Shown here piece by piece: positions 1 to 9,823 of a stretch of 64,000 nucleotides of DNA. Numbering within the stretch: the first letter of the stretch is position 1; each line of letters opens with the position of its first letter. Under the pieces are notes generated by a model. It worked only from the letters and a program-made list of their open reading frames with translations, was not told the origin of the DNA and ran no database searches. The position numbers were made by a program, and so were the translations under genes. Source of the stretch: DATLLN01 sp963797175 (GTDB taxonomy: Bacteria; Actinomycetota; Thermoleophilia; Gaiellales; JAICJC01); the NCBI GenBank assembly GCA_963797175.1, contig CAWCOL010000008.1, positions 1 to 64,000 of the forward strand, given 5' to 3'.

Positions 1-385
1 CTCGGCCATGCCGACGGGCTCCTCTGATGGCTCGACGCTGACCTACACCGTCCCCGCCGGCTAGTTCTAGTCTAACACCGGCGAGCCGGCTCCACCGCCA
101 CGAGCTTCCAGTGGGCGCTCGAGCGCGACCTCAACCCGACGCAGGCGGAGCTACTTCGGCTCGGTCTTCCTGAAGCCGTACATCGTCGGGGCGGACGCCT
201 TCAAGGGCAAGAAGGGCGAGCACATGGCCTTCACATCGCCGTCAGCGGCGATAAGCTGATCATCAAGCTCACCCAGAAGGACGGCGGCATGGTCTCCAAG
301 CTGACCACCCCGTTCGCCTGCGCAGTGTCCAAGGACACGCCGATCGACCCGAAGGGCGTCCACACGCCCGCCGGCGCCGGCCCGC
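1..385 (+). pseudogene. Broken 5' part of peptide-transporter binding protein
   Basis: Recognisable family-5 solute-binding protein sequence is present, but no single frame holds it. Pieces read in alternating frames: TGEP from base 77, ATSFQWALERDLNPTQ from base 97, SYFGSVFLKPYIVGAD from base 149, IAVSGDKLIIKLTQKDGG from base 235, then YIASYTPNRSIVLKKN from about 389. Each switch needs only a one- or two-base change, and an in-frame TAG also falls near 62. Protein-level conservation on both sides of each switch says the coding sequence was real. The clustering at the window edge suggests base-calling or assembly error at a contig end. A decaying gene is the alternative. Confidence 0.6.
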
Positions 386-1402
386 GACTACATCGCGTCG
401 TACACGCCGAACCGCTCGATCGTGCTCAAGAAGAACCCCAACTACACCGGCCATCGCCCGGCGTATGCTGCCTACGAGATCGACTATACGCAGCTGACCA
501 TCGATCCGAACCAGGGCACCCTGGAGGCGAAGAACGGCCAGCTCGACTACATCAACGACGCCGTCGTGCCGGCGCAGAACTTCCAGCTCAACAAGGAGTT
601 CGGCCCCGACGGGGCCAACGGCGGTGCGCAGCGGTTCTTCATCACGCCTGCGGCCGTGATCTCCTACCTGGCGATGAACACCTCCAGGCCGACCTTCCAG
701 AACGAGATGGTCCGCCAGGCAGTGAACTGGGCCATCAATCGCAAGGAGATCCTGACGCCCTCCGGCTACGGCTCGGGCGTGCCTACCGACAAGTACCTGC
801 CGCCGCAGTTCCCCGCGGCCGCGCAGGAGGAGTCGGTCTACCCGCTGGACTCATCCGACCTGACCAAGGCCAAGGATCTGATGACCCAGTCCGGCGTCAC
901 GACACCGCTGACCGCGGTGCTCTACACCTGCAACCAGCCGCCCTGCCCGGATCGCGCAGCGATCATCCAGCAGGAGCTGGCCAAGATCGGGATCAACGTC
1001 ACGATCAAGAAGTTCGACCGTGGCGTGCAGTTCACGAAGGAAGGCGTGAAGGGCGAGCCGTTCGACATCGCCGATGAGGGTTGGATCGCGGACTACTACG
1101 ACGCGTACGACTTCATCAACGTGCTGCTGAACGGTGAGCACATTCCCGCGACGAACGGGAACAACTTCTCCTACTTCGACGATCCCAGCTTCGACAAGCG
1201 GATGGACGACGCCAACCAGCTGACCGGGACGGAGCGCGACAAGACCTACGGGCAGATCGCGACCGACCTGGCCAAGGGGCCGGCGCCGTGGGCATCCCGC
1301 TCGACGGGTACGAATATCGACTTCTTCGGACCCAAGATCGGATGCCAGGTGAACCAGGGCTCGTACGGATTCGCCCTGAATACCCTCTGCATCCGGTCGT
1401 AG
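386..1402 (+). CDS. ABC transporter substrate-binding protein, family 5 (C-terminal part)
   Basis: Extracellular solute-binding protein of the oligopeptide/dipeptide type (SBP_bac_5). This stretch is the uninterrupted C-terminal ~338 residues. It has the family pattern of IVLKKNPNY, then WAINRKEI in the hinge region, and ends in LNTLCIRS with a TAG stop. It would capture peptides outside the membrane and pass them to the permease encoded next. The first part of the gene lies upstream in broken frames, so the true start is not visible. A strong GC hairpin follows the stop and precedes the permease gene. Family assignment is solid; the exact ligand (peptide, nickel, sugar) cannot be read. Confidence 0.85.
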   Translation, partial: DYIASYTPNRSIVLKKNPNYTGHRPAYAAYEIDYTQLTIDPNQGTLEAKNGQLDYINDAVVPAQNFQLNKEFGPDGANGGAQRFFITPAAVISYLAMNTSRPTFQNEMVRQAVNWAINRKEILTPSGYGSGVPTDKYLPPQFPAAAQEESVYPLDSSDLTKAKDLMTQSGVTTPLTAVLYTCNQPPCPDRAAIIQQELAKIGINVTIKKFDRGVQFTKEGVKGEPFDIADEGWIADYYDAYDFINVLLNGEHIPATNGNNFSYFDDPSFDKRMDDANQLTGTERDKTYGQIATDLAKGPAPWASRSTGTNIDFFGPKIGCQVNQGSYGFALNTLCIRS

Positions 1403-1445
1403 ACGGTCGCAAGACGGTAGACTGATCGGCAGTAACGACCATCAT

Positions 1446-1474
1446 CGGGGCCCCGGCCAAGTGCCGGGGCCCCG
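1446..1474 (+). terminator. Intercistronic GC hairpin between binding protein and permease
   Basis: A perfect 12-bp stem (arms 1446-1457 and 1463-1474) closes a CAAGT loop. No T-run follows. It lies 44 bases after the binding-protein stop and 24 before the permease start. In ABC operons such hairpins commonly lower expression of the permease relative to the binding protein or protect the upstream message. That role is inferred. Confidence 0.6.
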
Positions 1475-1498
1475 AGGTCCTTTGGAGGCACGAGAGCG

Positions 1499-2509
1499 AT
1501 GGTGCGCTATCTGATTCGGCGACTGCTCTGGGCGGTGGTGCTGTTCATCGCCGTCACGCTGGTCACCTTCGTCATCTTCTATCTGATCCCGGTCGATCCG
1601 GCCAGGCTGGCGGCGGGCAGAGCGGCGACGCCGGCGGAGATCAAGGTCGTCGCGCACCGGCTCTACCTCGACCAGCCGATCTACAAGCAGTACCTGCACT
1701 TCCTCGACCAGCTGGTCATCCACCAGAACCTCGGCTACTCGTACGCCAACCGCCAGAGCGTCAATGACGTGATCAAGGCGGCGGCGCCGATCACCGCGTC
1801 GCTCGTGATCGGGGCGGCGATCGTGTGGATGTTGATCGCCATCCCGATCGGCGTGCTCTCGGCCCTGCGGCCGCGATCGGCGCTCGACCGGTTCTCGATG
1901 GTGTTCGTGCTGATCGGGATCTCGGTGCACCCCGTGTGGCTGGCCCTGGTCGGCTCCTACCTGCTCGGCTACGTGCCGACGACGGGCACCTTCCTCGGCA
2001 TCCATTTCCCAGCTTTCACGCTGCTCCCGATCCAGGGGTACTGCAGCTTCCGCGGCGCCGCGCCAGGTGAGATCTGCGGCGGCCCCGTGGACTGGTTCTA
2101 CCACCTGCTGATGCCGTGGTTCGTCTTCGCGTACCTGTACGCGGCGTTCTACGTGCGGCTGATCCGCTCGCAGGTGATGGAGGTGCAGCACGAGGACTAC
2201 GTGCGCACCGCCCGTTCCAAGGGCGCGCCGGAGCGCCGCGTGCTCGTCCACCACGTCCTGCGCAACGCGATGCTGCCGGTGGTCACCGCCTTCGGCATGG
2301 ACGTCGCGCTCGCCCTGGGCGGTGCGGTGCTGCTCGAGCTGGTCTACGGCCTGCCCGGGCTCGGGTACGTCGCGATCAAATCGCTCAGCCAGTTCGACTA
2401 CCCGATTACCCTCGGGGTGGTGGTGTTCGCCTCGCTCCTTGTGATCATCTTCAACCTGATGATCGACCTGCTGTACGCGTGGATCGATCCTCGGATCAGG
2501 CTCTCGTGA
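1499..2509 (+). CDS. Peptide ABC transporter permease, DppB/OppB type
   Basis: Integral membrane permease of 336 residues, normal length for DppB. It opens with the MVRYLIRRLLWAVVLF helix, has six predicted membrane segments and the cytoplasmic EAA loop (EDYVRTARSKGAPERRVLVH, about residues 239-258) that docks the ATPases. A GGAGG Shine-Dalgarno at 1484-1488 supports the ATG. Its stop overlaps the start of the first ATPase gene. A working importer needs a second permease (DppC/OppC), and none is present here between this gene and the ATPases. The partner may lie upstream of the window, elsewhere in the genome, or be lost. Confidence 0.92.
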   Translation: MVRYLIRRLLWAVVLFIAVTLVTFVIFYLIPVDPARLAAGRAATPAEIKVVAHRLYLDQPIYKQYLHFLDQLVIHQNLGYSYANRQSVNDVIKAAAPITASLVIGAAIVWMLIAIPIGVLSALRPRSALDRFSMVFVLIGISVHPVWLALVGSYLLGYVPTTGTFLGIHFPAFTLLPIQGYCSFRGAAPGEICGGPVDWFYHLLMPWFVFAYLYAAFYVRLIRSQVMEVQHEDYVRTARSKGAPERRVLVHHVLRNAMLPVVTAFGMDVALALGGAVLLELVYGLPGLGYVAIKSLSQFDYPITLGVVVFASLLVIIFNLMIDLLYAWIDPRIRLS

Positions 2510-3534
2510 CCAGCCACCTGCTGGAGGTCAACGACCTCAAGACCTCCTTCAAGACGGACGACGGGATCGTCGGCGCCGTGGACGGCATCAGCTTCACGGT
2601 GGACAAGGGCGAGACCCTCGCGATCGTCGGTGAGTCGGGCTGCGGCAAGAGCGTCACCTGCATGACGATCATGGGGCTGCTGCCCCGGCTGAACACGATC
2701 CACTCGGGCAGCGCCCGGCTGAACGACCGGGAGCTGATCGGCATGGATCCGGAGGAGCTGCGCAAGGTGCGCGGCCGCGACGTCGCGATGATCTTCCAGG
2801 ACCCGATGACGTCGCTGAACCCGGTGCACACCGTCGGCCGGCAGCTGCGCGAGGCGGTGCACGTGCACGAGAACGTCTCCAAGGAGCGCGCCAACGCGCG
2901 GGCCCTGGAGATGATGCGAGCGGTCGGCATCCCCCGGTCGGAGACGCGGCTGGACGACTACCCGCACCAGTTCTCGGGCGGTATGCGCCAGCGCGTGATG
3001 ATCGCGATGGCGCTGATCAACAACCCCGACCTGCTGATCGCCGATGAGCCGACCACCGCGCTGGACGTGACCACCCAGGCGCAGATCCTGCGGCTGATGA
3101 AGAACCTCCAGCGCGACTTCGGCAGCGCGATCATCATGGTCACGCACGACCTCGGCGTCGTCGCCGAGGTGGCCGACAACGTGCTCGTCATGTACGCCGG
3201 GAAGGTCGCCGAGCAGGGCACCGCCGACGAGGTGTTCTACCACCCGAACCATCCCTACACGTGGGGCCTTCTCGCCTCGCTTCCGCGGCTGGTGCCGGAC
3301 GACGCCGAGCTGCGCCCGATCCCGGGCACGCCTCCGTCGCTGCTGCACCCGCCGTCGGGCTGCCGGTTCCATCTCCGCTGCCCGCACAAGATGGACGTCT
3401 GCGTCTCGACCGTGCCTCCCCTGGAGGCGGTCGCCGGCAGCCCGTACCACCTCAAGGCGTGCCACCTGGACGAGCAGGTGCGCACCGAGCGGGCGGACGC
3501 GCTGGCGGCGGAGATGCTTTCCCAGACCTCGTAG
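2506..3534 (+). CDS. Peptide ABC transporter ATP-binding protein, DppD/OppD type
   Basis: ATPase subunit of 342 residues that powers peptide import from the cytoplasmic face. It shows Walker A GESGCGKS with Lys48, signature SGGMRQRVMIAMAL, Walker B LLIADEPTTALD, and the C-terminal oligopeptide-transporter extension with a cysteine pattern (CRFHLRCPHKMDVC) that in some family members binds an iron-sulfur cluster. The GTG start overlaps the permease stop by four bases, indicating translational coupling. A longer open frame begins further upstream but would overlap the permease extensively, so it is rejected. Confidence 0.93.
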   Translation: MTSHLLEVNDLKTSFKTDDGIVGAVDGISFTVDKGETLAIVGESGCGKSVTCMTIMGLLPRLNTIHSGSARLNDRELIGMDPEELRKVRGRDVAMIFQDPMTSLNPVHTVGRQLREAVHVHENVSKERANARALEMMRAVGIPRSETRLDDYPHQFSGGMRQRVMIAMALINNPDLLIADEPTTALDVTTQAQILRLMKNLQRDFGSAIIMVTHDLGVVAEVADNVLVMYAGKVAEQGTADEVFYHPNHPYTWGLLASLPRLVPDDAELRPIPGTPPSLLHPPSGCRFHLRCPHKMDVCVSTVPPLEAVAGSPYHLKACHLDEQVRTERADALAAEMLSQTS

Positions 3535-3551
3535 AGGAGACTGAAGGACAC

Positions 3552-4583
3552 GTGGCCGAAGAACTGCTCGTCGTCGAGAACCTGGAGAAGCACTTCCCGA
3601 TCAATCGCGGGATCATCTTCCAGAAGGAGGTCGGGCGGGTCCGGGCCGTGGACGGGGTGTCGTTCACCGTCAACAAGGGCGAGACGCTGGGTGTGGTGGG
3701 CGAGTCGGGCTGCGGCAAGTCGACGATGGCCCGCTGCGTGATGCGCCTGCTCGACCCGACCGGCGGGCGGATCGTGTTCGACGGGCAGGACATCACCACG
3801 CTCAACCGCGCCAAGATGATGCCGGTGCGGCGCGAGATCATGATGGTGTTCCAGGATCCGTACGCGTCGCTCAACGTGCGCAAACGGGTGGGCTCGATCG
3901 TCGGCGAGGCGCTGACGGTGCACAAGATCGGCACCGACGCCGAGACGAAGAAGCGTGTGCAGGAGCTGCTCGACGTCGTCGGCCTGAACCCCGAGCACTA
4001 CAACCGCTTCCCCCACGAGTTCTCGGGCGGCCAGCGCCAGCGGATCGGCATCGCCCGCGCGCTCGCCATCCGGCCCAAGCTGATCGTCTGCGACGAGCCC
4101 GTGTCTGCGCTCGACGTGTCCGTCCAGGCCCAGGTGCTGAACCTGCTCAAGCAGCTGCAGCGCGAGTTCGACCTGACCTACGTGTTCATCGCGCACGACC
4201 TGGACGTGGTCAAGCACATCAGCGACCGGGTGGCCGTGATGTACCTGGGCAAGATCGTCGAGACGGCGAACGGCCGGGCGCTGTACAACCACCCGCTGCA
4301 CCCCTACACGGGGGCGCTGCTGTCGGCGGTGCCGGTGCCGAACCCGACGGTCGCCCGCACACGCAAGTCGGTCATCCTCGAGGGCGACGTGCCCAGCCCG
4401 CTCAACCCGCCCGCCGCCTGCCGGTTCCATCCGCGCTGTCCGCGCTTCTCCGCCGGCACGTGCGACACCGTCGAGCCGCCGCTGGAGGCGAAGGAGGACG
4501 AGCACTTCGCCGCCTGCCACTTCCCGCTGGAGACGTGGCCGATGGGCGACCTGCGGCGGCCCGACCAGGTGGCGTCGGGATAG
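3552..4583 (+). CDS. Peptide ABC transporter ATP-binding protein, DppF/OppF type
   Basis: Second ATPase of the importer, 343 residues. Walker A GESGCGKST has Lys56, the signature is SGGQRQRIGIARAL, Walker B is LIVCDEPVSALD, and the C-terminus again carries a cysteine cluster (CRFHPRCPRFSAGTC). It begins at GTG 3552, 17 bases after the DppD stop, with an AGAGGAG Shine-Dalgarno just upstream. DppD and DppF work as a heterodimer. The pair therefore indicates a complete nucleotide-binding module even though one permease gene is missing nearby. Confidence 0.93.
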   Translation: MAEELLVVENLEKHFPINRGIIFQKEVGRVRAVDGVSFTVNKGETLGVVGESGCGKSTMARCVMRLLDPTGGRIVFDGQDITTLNRAKMMPVRREIMMVFQDPYASLNVRKRVGSIVGEALTVHKIGTDAETKKRVQELLDVVGLNPEHYNRFPHEFSGGQRQRIGIARALAIRPKLIVCDEPVSALDVSVQAQVLNLLKQLQREFDLTYVFIAHDLDVVKHISDRVAVMYLGKIVETANGRALYNHPLHPYTGALLSAVPVPNPTVARTRKSVILEGDVPSPLNPPAACRFHPRCPRFSAGTCDTVEPPLEAKEDEHFAACHFPLETWPMGDLRRPDQVASG

Positions 4584-4587
4584 GGCG

Positions 4588-4983
4588 ATGACCCGGCAGG
4601 AACTGCTCGCGGGTCTGCGCCGGATGGGGTACATCACCGTCGCCGCCTTCGGCGTGACGATCCTGCTGTCCTGCCTGTTCGGCCTGCTCGGCGGCGTCCC
4701 GCTGCGGCGCGCGATCTCCGTCGGCCTCTATCTGGCGGCGGTCGTCCTCATCCTGCTCGGCCTGTTCCAGGGTGTGAAGCCGCCGGTGCGGCAGCTCCGC
4801 GAGCCGGAGGCGCCGCCCAGCCCGATCGAGGGGATGTTCGGCAGCCGCGGCAAGGGGCCGGTGCGCTGGGCGACGCCGGAGGAGCGGGGCGACGCCGGGG
4901 CGACGGCCGGCTTCCTGCTCGGCCTGGGCGCGGTCATGATGGTGGCCGGCACGGTCGTTGACGGCCGCCGCAGCCTCGTCTGA
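4588..4983 (+). CDS. Small membrane protein of unknown function
   Basis: A 131-residue protein, four bases after dppF and probably in the same transcript. Two hydrophobic segments are visible near residues 11-35 and 43-62, then a polar stretch with 'REPEAPPSPIEGMFGSRGKG', and a third hydrophobic segment near residues 107-122. No catalytic motif is seen and I do not recognise the family. Its position suggests cotranscription rather than a transport role. Confidence 0.7.
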   Translation: MTRQELLAGLRRMGYITVAAFGVTILLSCLFGLLGGVPLRRAISVGLYLAAVVLILLGLFQGVKPPVRQLREPEAPPSPIEGMFGSRGKGPVRWATPEERGDAGATAGFLLGLGAVMMVAGTVVDGRRSLV

Positions 4984-5192
4984 ATCAGAGTGGTCTAGGC
5001 TTCGGGCATGCCCATCATCTCCACCCTCTCGACCCGGATCTGACAGCTCGACCACGACGCCCGTGTGGCGTCGGCGCTCGTCGAGCAGCAGCTGCTCATG
5101 GCGACACGCGGTCCGGCCGATGATCGACCCGGGCCCCGCGCGCGGTTGCGGAGCCTCGCACGGCTGGCAAACTTCACCCGCCGGGCGACGTC

Positions 5193-5198
5193 TAGAGA
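5193..5198 (+). promoter_or_regulatory. Predicted -10 box, leaderless start of anti-sigma-like gene
   Basis: TAGAGA(T) ends eight bases before ATG 5207 with no Shine-Dalgarno between. This matches the leaderless pattern seen repeatedly in the window. Confidence 0.4.
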
Positions 5199-5206
5199 TG
5201 TGAGCC

Positions 5207-5689
5207 ATGGATCAGTCCCCTCGCACAACCGGTGACCCTTCGGCCTGCGCCGTCGTGCGCATGGTCCTGTCCGCGCGCCGCGACGGCGAGGTCAGCGAGA
5301 TCGAGAGCGTGGCGGCCGACCGGCACCTGGAGACGTGCGGGGCGTGCGTGGACTTCGACCGTGCGATCGAGCATGTGTCCCGGCGGCTGCGGGTCGCCCC
5401 GCGGCTCGAACCGCGACGTGCGCTGTGGACGGCGCGGCCTCCGCGCCGGGTCGCGCGGCCGCTCACAGCCGTCGCCGTCGCCGCCGCGCTGGTGCTGGCC
5501 GGCCTGGTCGGCTCCGAGGTGGCATCGATGCGCGACGGCACCCCGGCGGCGCGACACGGCAGCGTGCGCGTGGCCAGTCTGGACGCGCACGCCCTCCAGT
5601 TCTCGCTGCACGAGCAGCGCGTCAGGCAGCTCCGCGGGGCTCCCGACCTGACGCCGCAGATCGAGCTGCTGCGCACGCACCTGGGCTGA
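5207..5689 (+). CDS. Anti-sigma-factor-like zinc-finger membrane protein
   Basis: A 160-residue protein with an N-terminal HxxxCxxC motif (His40, Cys44, Cys47) typical of the zinc-binding anti-sigma domain (zf-HC2 type). One transmembrane helix (PLTAVAVAAALVLAGLVGSE, about residues 86-105) and a short outer tail follow. Such proteins hold an ECF sigma factor at the membrane and release it on a signal. No sigma-factor gene is adjacent: the next gene is atpD. The partner is therefore unknown and the role is inferred from the motif and topology alone. Confidence 0.65.
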   Translation: MDQSPRTTGDPSACAVVRMVLSARRDGEVSEIESVAADRHLETCGACVDFDRAIEHVSRRLRVAPRLEPRRALWTARPPRRVARPLTAVAVAAALVLAGLVGSEVASMRDGTPAARHGSVRVASLDAHALQFSLHEQRVRQLRGAPDLTPQIELLRTHLG

Positions 5690-5744
5690 TCGGGCCTCGC
5701 GCCGCGGTGTCACGAACTTCGACGCGACCGCGCGCCGCTCCTGA

Positions 5745-5750
5745 TAGAAT
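5745..5750 (+). promoter_or_regulatory. Predicted -10 box for atpDC
   Basis: TAGAAT lies 53 bases before the atpD start, leaving a leader with an AGGGGAG Shine-Dalgarno. A dedicated promoter here fits the separation of atpDC from other ATP synthase genes. Confidence 0.5.
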
Positions 5751-5803
5751 CCCGCCTGCGAAAGCCGAAAACCCGCGTCCCGGCACCTTCACAGGGGAGT
5801 TAC

Positions 5804-7225
<1,422 letters not shown>

Positions 7226-7227
7226 CC

Positions 7228-7641
7228 ATGGCGGACTACACCCCGTACCGGGTCGACGTGATCACGCCGGAGGGACCGGCGTTCCAGGGCGAGGCGCAGA
7301 TCGTGGTGGTGCCGGGGTCGGCCGGCGAGCTGGGCGTGCTGGCGAACCACGCGCCGCTGGTGTCGAGCCTGAAGCCGGGCCGCACGCACCTGACCGACGC
7401 CGAGGGCACGGTGCACTCGTGGGCCACGGCGCACGGGTTCATCGAGGTGCGCTTGAACGAGGCCGTCGTGCTGGTCGGCGAGGCCGTGCGCGGCGACCAG
7501 ATCGACGCCGGGGAGGCGCGGGCGCGGCTGGAGCGGGCGCGGGCCGATCTCGAGGCGGCCGAGAGCGGCGACGGCGACGTGTTCCGCGCGAAGCGCGAGG
7601 AGTCGTTCGCCGAGGCGCTGGTCGAGGTTTCGGAGGGGTAA
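7228..7641 (+). CDS. atpC: ATP synthase F1 subunit epsilon
   Basis: Central-stalk epsilon subunit of 137 residues. The N-terminal beta-sandwich (YRVDVITPEGPAFQGEAQIV through VRLNEAVVLVGEAV) is followed by a C-terminal helical hairpin rich in Ala, Arg and Glu from about residue 92. It couples rotation to catalysis and can inhibit ATP hydrolysis. It begins two bases after atpD and shares its message. No terminator is evident before the next gene, which has its own -10 box. Confidence 0.96.
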   Translation: MADYTPYRVDVITPEGPAFQGEAQIVVVPGSAGELGVLANHAPLVSSLKPGRTHLTDAEGTVHSWATAHGFIEVRLNEAVVLVGEAVRGDQIDAGEARARLERARADLEAAESGDGDVFRAKREESFAEALVEVSEG

Positions 7642-7661
7642 TCGCCGTCCGGAGGGCTCGT

Positions 7662-7667
7662 TAGGGT
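7662..7667 (+). promoter_or_regulatory. Predicted -10 box, leaderless start of DUF4389 gene
   Basis: TAGGGT ends seven bases before ATG 7675. No Shine-Dalgarno is present in the gap. Confidence 0.5.
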
Positions 7668-7674
7668 CCCGCGC

Positions 7675-8637
7675 ATGGCTTATCCGATACATACACGGCT
7701 CGAGTACCACGAGAAGGCGTCTCGCCTGACGACCTTCTTCCGCGGGATCATGGTCATCCCGCACCTGATCGTCCTGTTCTTTTACGGCATCGCCGCAGGG
7801 GTCGTGGCGTTCATCGCCTGGTTTGCGATCCTCTTCACGGGTCGCTACCCCGAGGGCATGTTCAACTTCAACATCGGCTTCCTGCGCTACGCGACCCGGG
7901 TGCGGTGTTACTACAGCCTGCTGACCGACAGGTTCCCGCCGTTCGGCGCCGGATCGCCGGACGACGGGTATCCGATCCAGGTCTCGGCGACCAACCCCGA
8001 GCACCTGTCACGGCTGACCACGTTCTTCCGCAGCATCCTCTCGATCCCCGCCTACATCATCAGCTATCTGCTGCTGCTGGTCGAGAACGTGATGTCGTTC
8101 CTGGCCTGGTGGACGATCCTCTTCCTCGGCCGCCTGCCCCAGGGCATGTTCGAGGTGATGGAGCTGCCGCAGCGCTACAACGTGCGCTACTCGGCGTACG
8201 GCCTGCTGCTGCTGACCGGCGACTACCCGTGGTTCCAGCCGGAGACCGAGCCGGACGTCCCCGACGCCTCGTGGAACGAGCCACTGCCGCCCGCGGCCTC
8301 TCCGCCGTCGGCGCCGCTCGCGCCCGAGCCGCCGCCGACCGAGCCGCCGCCGGCGGAGCCGCCGCCACCGCCGAATAGCCGCCGGACATCGGCGTCACGG
8401 CGGCTCTCCGAAGCTGATACGATCGTTACAAGCGGCCGCTGCAGCCTGCTGGTCGCTGGACGCCGAGCGATCGGCACAGGGGGTGGCGCGGGTGCGAGCG
8501 ACGACGGGGCTGGTGCTGGGAGTGCTGGTGTCGGTGTTGGCGGGGTCGCCTGCCGCCGTTGCGGATGCGGCCGTGCCGAACACGGAACGGGTGAGCGTCT
8601 CCAGCAGTGGCGAGCAGGCCAACAGCGGCAACCCTGA
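7675..8637 (+). CDS. DUF4389-type membrane protein, tandem repeat
   Basis: About 195 residues hold two copies of a DUF4389-like unit. Each has RLTTFFR, a hydrophobic pair of helices, then ILFTGRYPEGMF or ILFLGRLPQGMF and a YSLLTD/YGLLLLTGDYP turn. Function is unknown; members are membrane proteins. A proline/glutamate-rich tail follows. The open frame continues to 8637, but after about 8370 it turns into Arg/Gly/Ala-rich sequence. It also runs over the next gene's promoter-like TACGAT (8418), its Shine-Dalgarno and 155 bases of its coding region. A one-base slip in the GCC-rich tract near 8340-8370 would end the protein at TAG 8376-8378, which I think likelier. Confidence 0.75.
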   Translation: MAYPIHTRLEYHEKASRLTTFFRGIMVIPHLIVLFFYGIAAGVVAFIAWFAILFTGRYPEGMFNFNIGFLRYATRVRCYYSLLTDRFPPFGAGSPDDGYPIQVSATNPEHLSRLTTFFRSILSIPAYIISYLLLLVENVMSFLAWWTILFLGRLPQGMFEVMELPQRYNVRYSAYGLLLLTGDYPWFQPETEPDVPDASWNEPLPPAASPPSAPLAPEPPPTEPPPAEPPPPPNSRRTSASRRLSEADTIVTSGRCSLLVAGRRAIGTGGGAGASDDGAGAGSAGVGVGGVACRRCGCGRAEHGTGERLQQWRAGQQRQP

Positions 8638-9814
8638 CGCCTCGTCGCAGGAACCTCCTGCTGTCAGCGTCCACGGCCGGTACGTCGCGTTCTCATCGGT
8701 TGCGACCAACCTGGTCGCCGGCGACTCGAACGGAGTCCGCGACGTGTTCCTGCGTGATCGAAAGACCGGCACAACGCGGCGGATCAGCGTCTCGAGCCAG
8801 GGTGAGCAGGCGAACGCGGTGAGCTTCTCGCCGTCGATCAGCGCGAACGGCCGCTATATCGCATTCTCGTCCAACGCCACGAATCTGGTGAAACGCGATA
8901 CGAACGCGACACAGGACGTGTTCGTCTACGACCGCACGAGAGAAACGACCGTTCGGGTGAGCGTTCGCAACGATGGCGGCCAGGCCAACCGCGGCGGCTC
9001 CGAACCGGCGATCAGCGCGGACGGGCAGCACGTCGCGTTCATCTCCAGATCCACGAATCTGGTCAGCGGCGACACCAGGTACGAGCAGGAGATCTTCGTT
9101 CGTGACCTCGACAGCAAGGCGACCGAACTTGTCACCGCGGCGACCGACGGCGGCGAAGCAAACTCCGAGAGCACCAGACCATCGATCAGCGGTGACGGCC
9201 GCTACGTCGCCTTCGGCTCCGCGGCCGACAACCTGATCGCCAATGACCCCGACGGACCATCGAGGAACGTCTTCATCCGCGACCGGATGACCGGCACGAC
9301 TCGGATCACCGCCCCGTACCTGAGCAACGTCGGCACGGACTACGTCTGGATCGCCGCGGGCGACTGGCCCTCGATCAGCGCAGACGGCCGCTACGTCGCC
9401 TACAGCGCCAACGCGGAGGATGCCGATGGCGTACTCACGGGCCAGGTCTACCTGTACGACCAGGTCGACGACACGACCGTCCGGATCAGCCAGACACCCG
9501 CCGGGAAGCGGGGGAACGATTTCAGCGCTGCGGCATCGATCAGCGCCGACGGCAGCGACGTCGCATTCGATTCGACCGCGACGAACCTGGTCGCCGGCGA
9601 CACGAGCACCGAAGATGTCTACCGCTGGGATCGACTGACCGGTGACATCCAGCGGATCAGCGTGAACACCGCCGGCGTCGCGGGCGACGATGGCAGCAGG
9701 GCGGCGGGGATCAGCGGCGACGGCCTGCATGTCGGCTTCGTCTCCTGGGCCACGAAGCTCGTCCCCGGCGATACGAACGGCGTGCTTGACATCTTCGTTC
9801 GCAACCTCGGCTGA
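8483..9814 (+). CDS. Secreted TolB/PD40-like beta-propeller protein
   Basis: A 443-residue exported protein. GTG 8483 follows a run of G after CACA, and the N-terminus is a signal peptide (LVLGVLVSVLAGSPAAVADA). The rest is seven repeats of about 57 residues with the core SISADGRYVAF.S.ATNLV.GD.N..DVFVRDR.TGTT.RISV, the PD40/WD40-like pattern of TolB-type propellers. It probably folds as a seven-bladed propeller outside the membrane and binds another molecule. No catalytic residues are evident. It converges on the FAD oxidoreductase gene with only nine bases between the stops. Confidence 0.8.
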   Translation: MARVRATTGLVLGVLVSVLAGSPAAVADAAVPNTERVSVSSSGEQANSGNPDASSQEPPAVSVHGRYVAFSSVATNLVAGDSNGVRDVFLRDRKTGTTRRISVSSQGEQANAVSFSPSISANGRYIAFSSNATNLVKRDTNATQDVFVYDRTRETTVRVSVRNDGGQANRGGSEPAISADGQHVAFISRSTNLVSGDTRYEQEIFVRDLDSKATELVTAATDGGEANSESTRPSISGDGRYVAFGSAADNLIANDPDGPSRNVFIRDRMTGTTRITAPYLSNVGTDYVWIAAGDWPSISADGRYVAYSANAEDADGVLTGQVYLYDQVDDTTVRISQTPAGKRGNDFSAAASISADGSDVAFDSTATNLVAGDTSTEDVYRWDRLTGDIQRISVNTAGVAGDDGSRAAGISGDGLHVGFVSWATKLVPGDTNGVLDIFVRNLG

Positions 9815-9823
9815 CCGCCGGCG

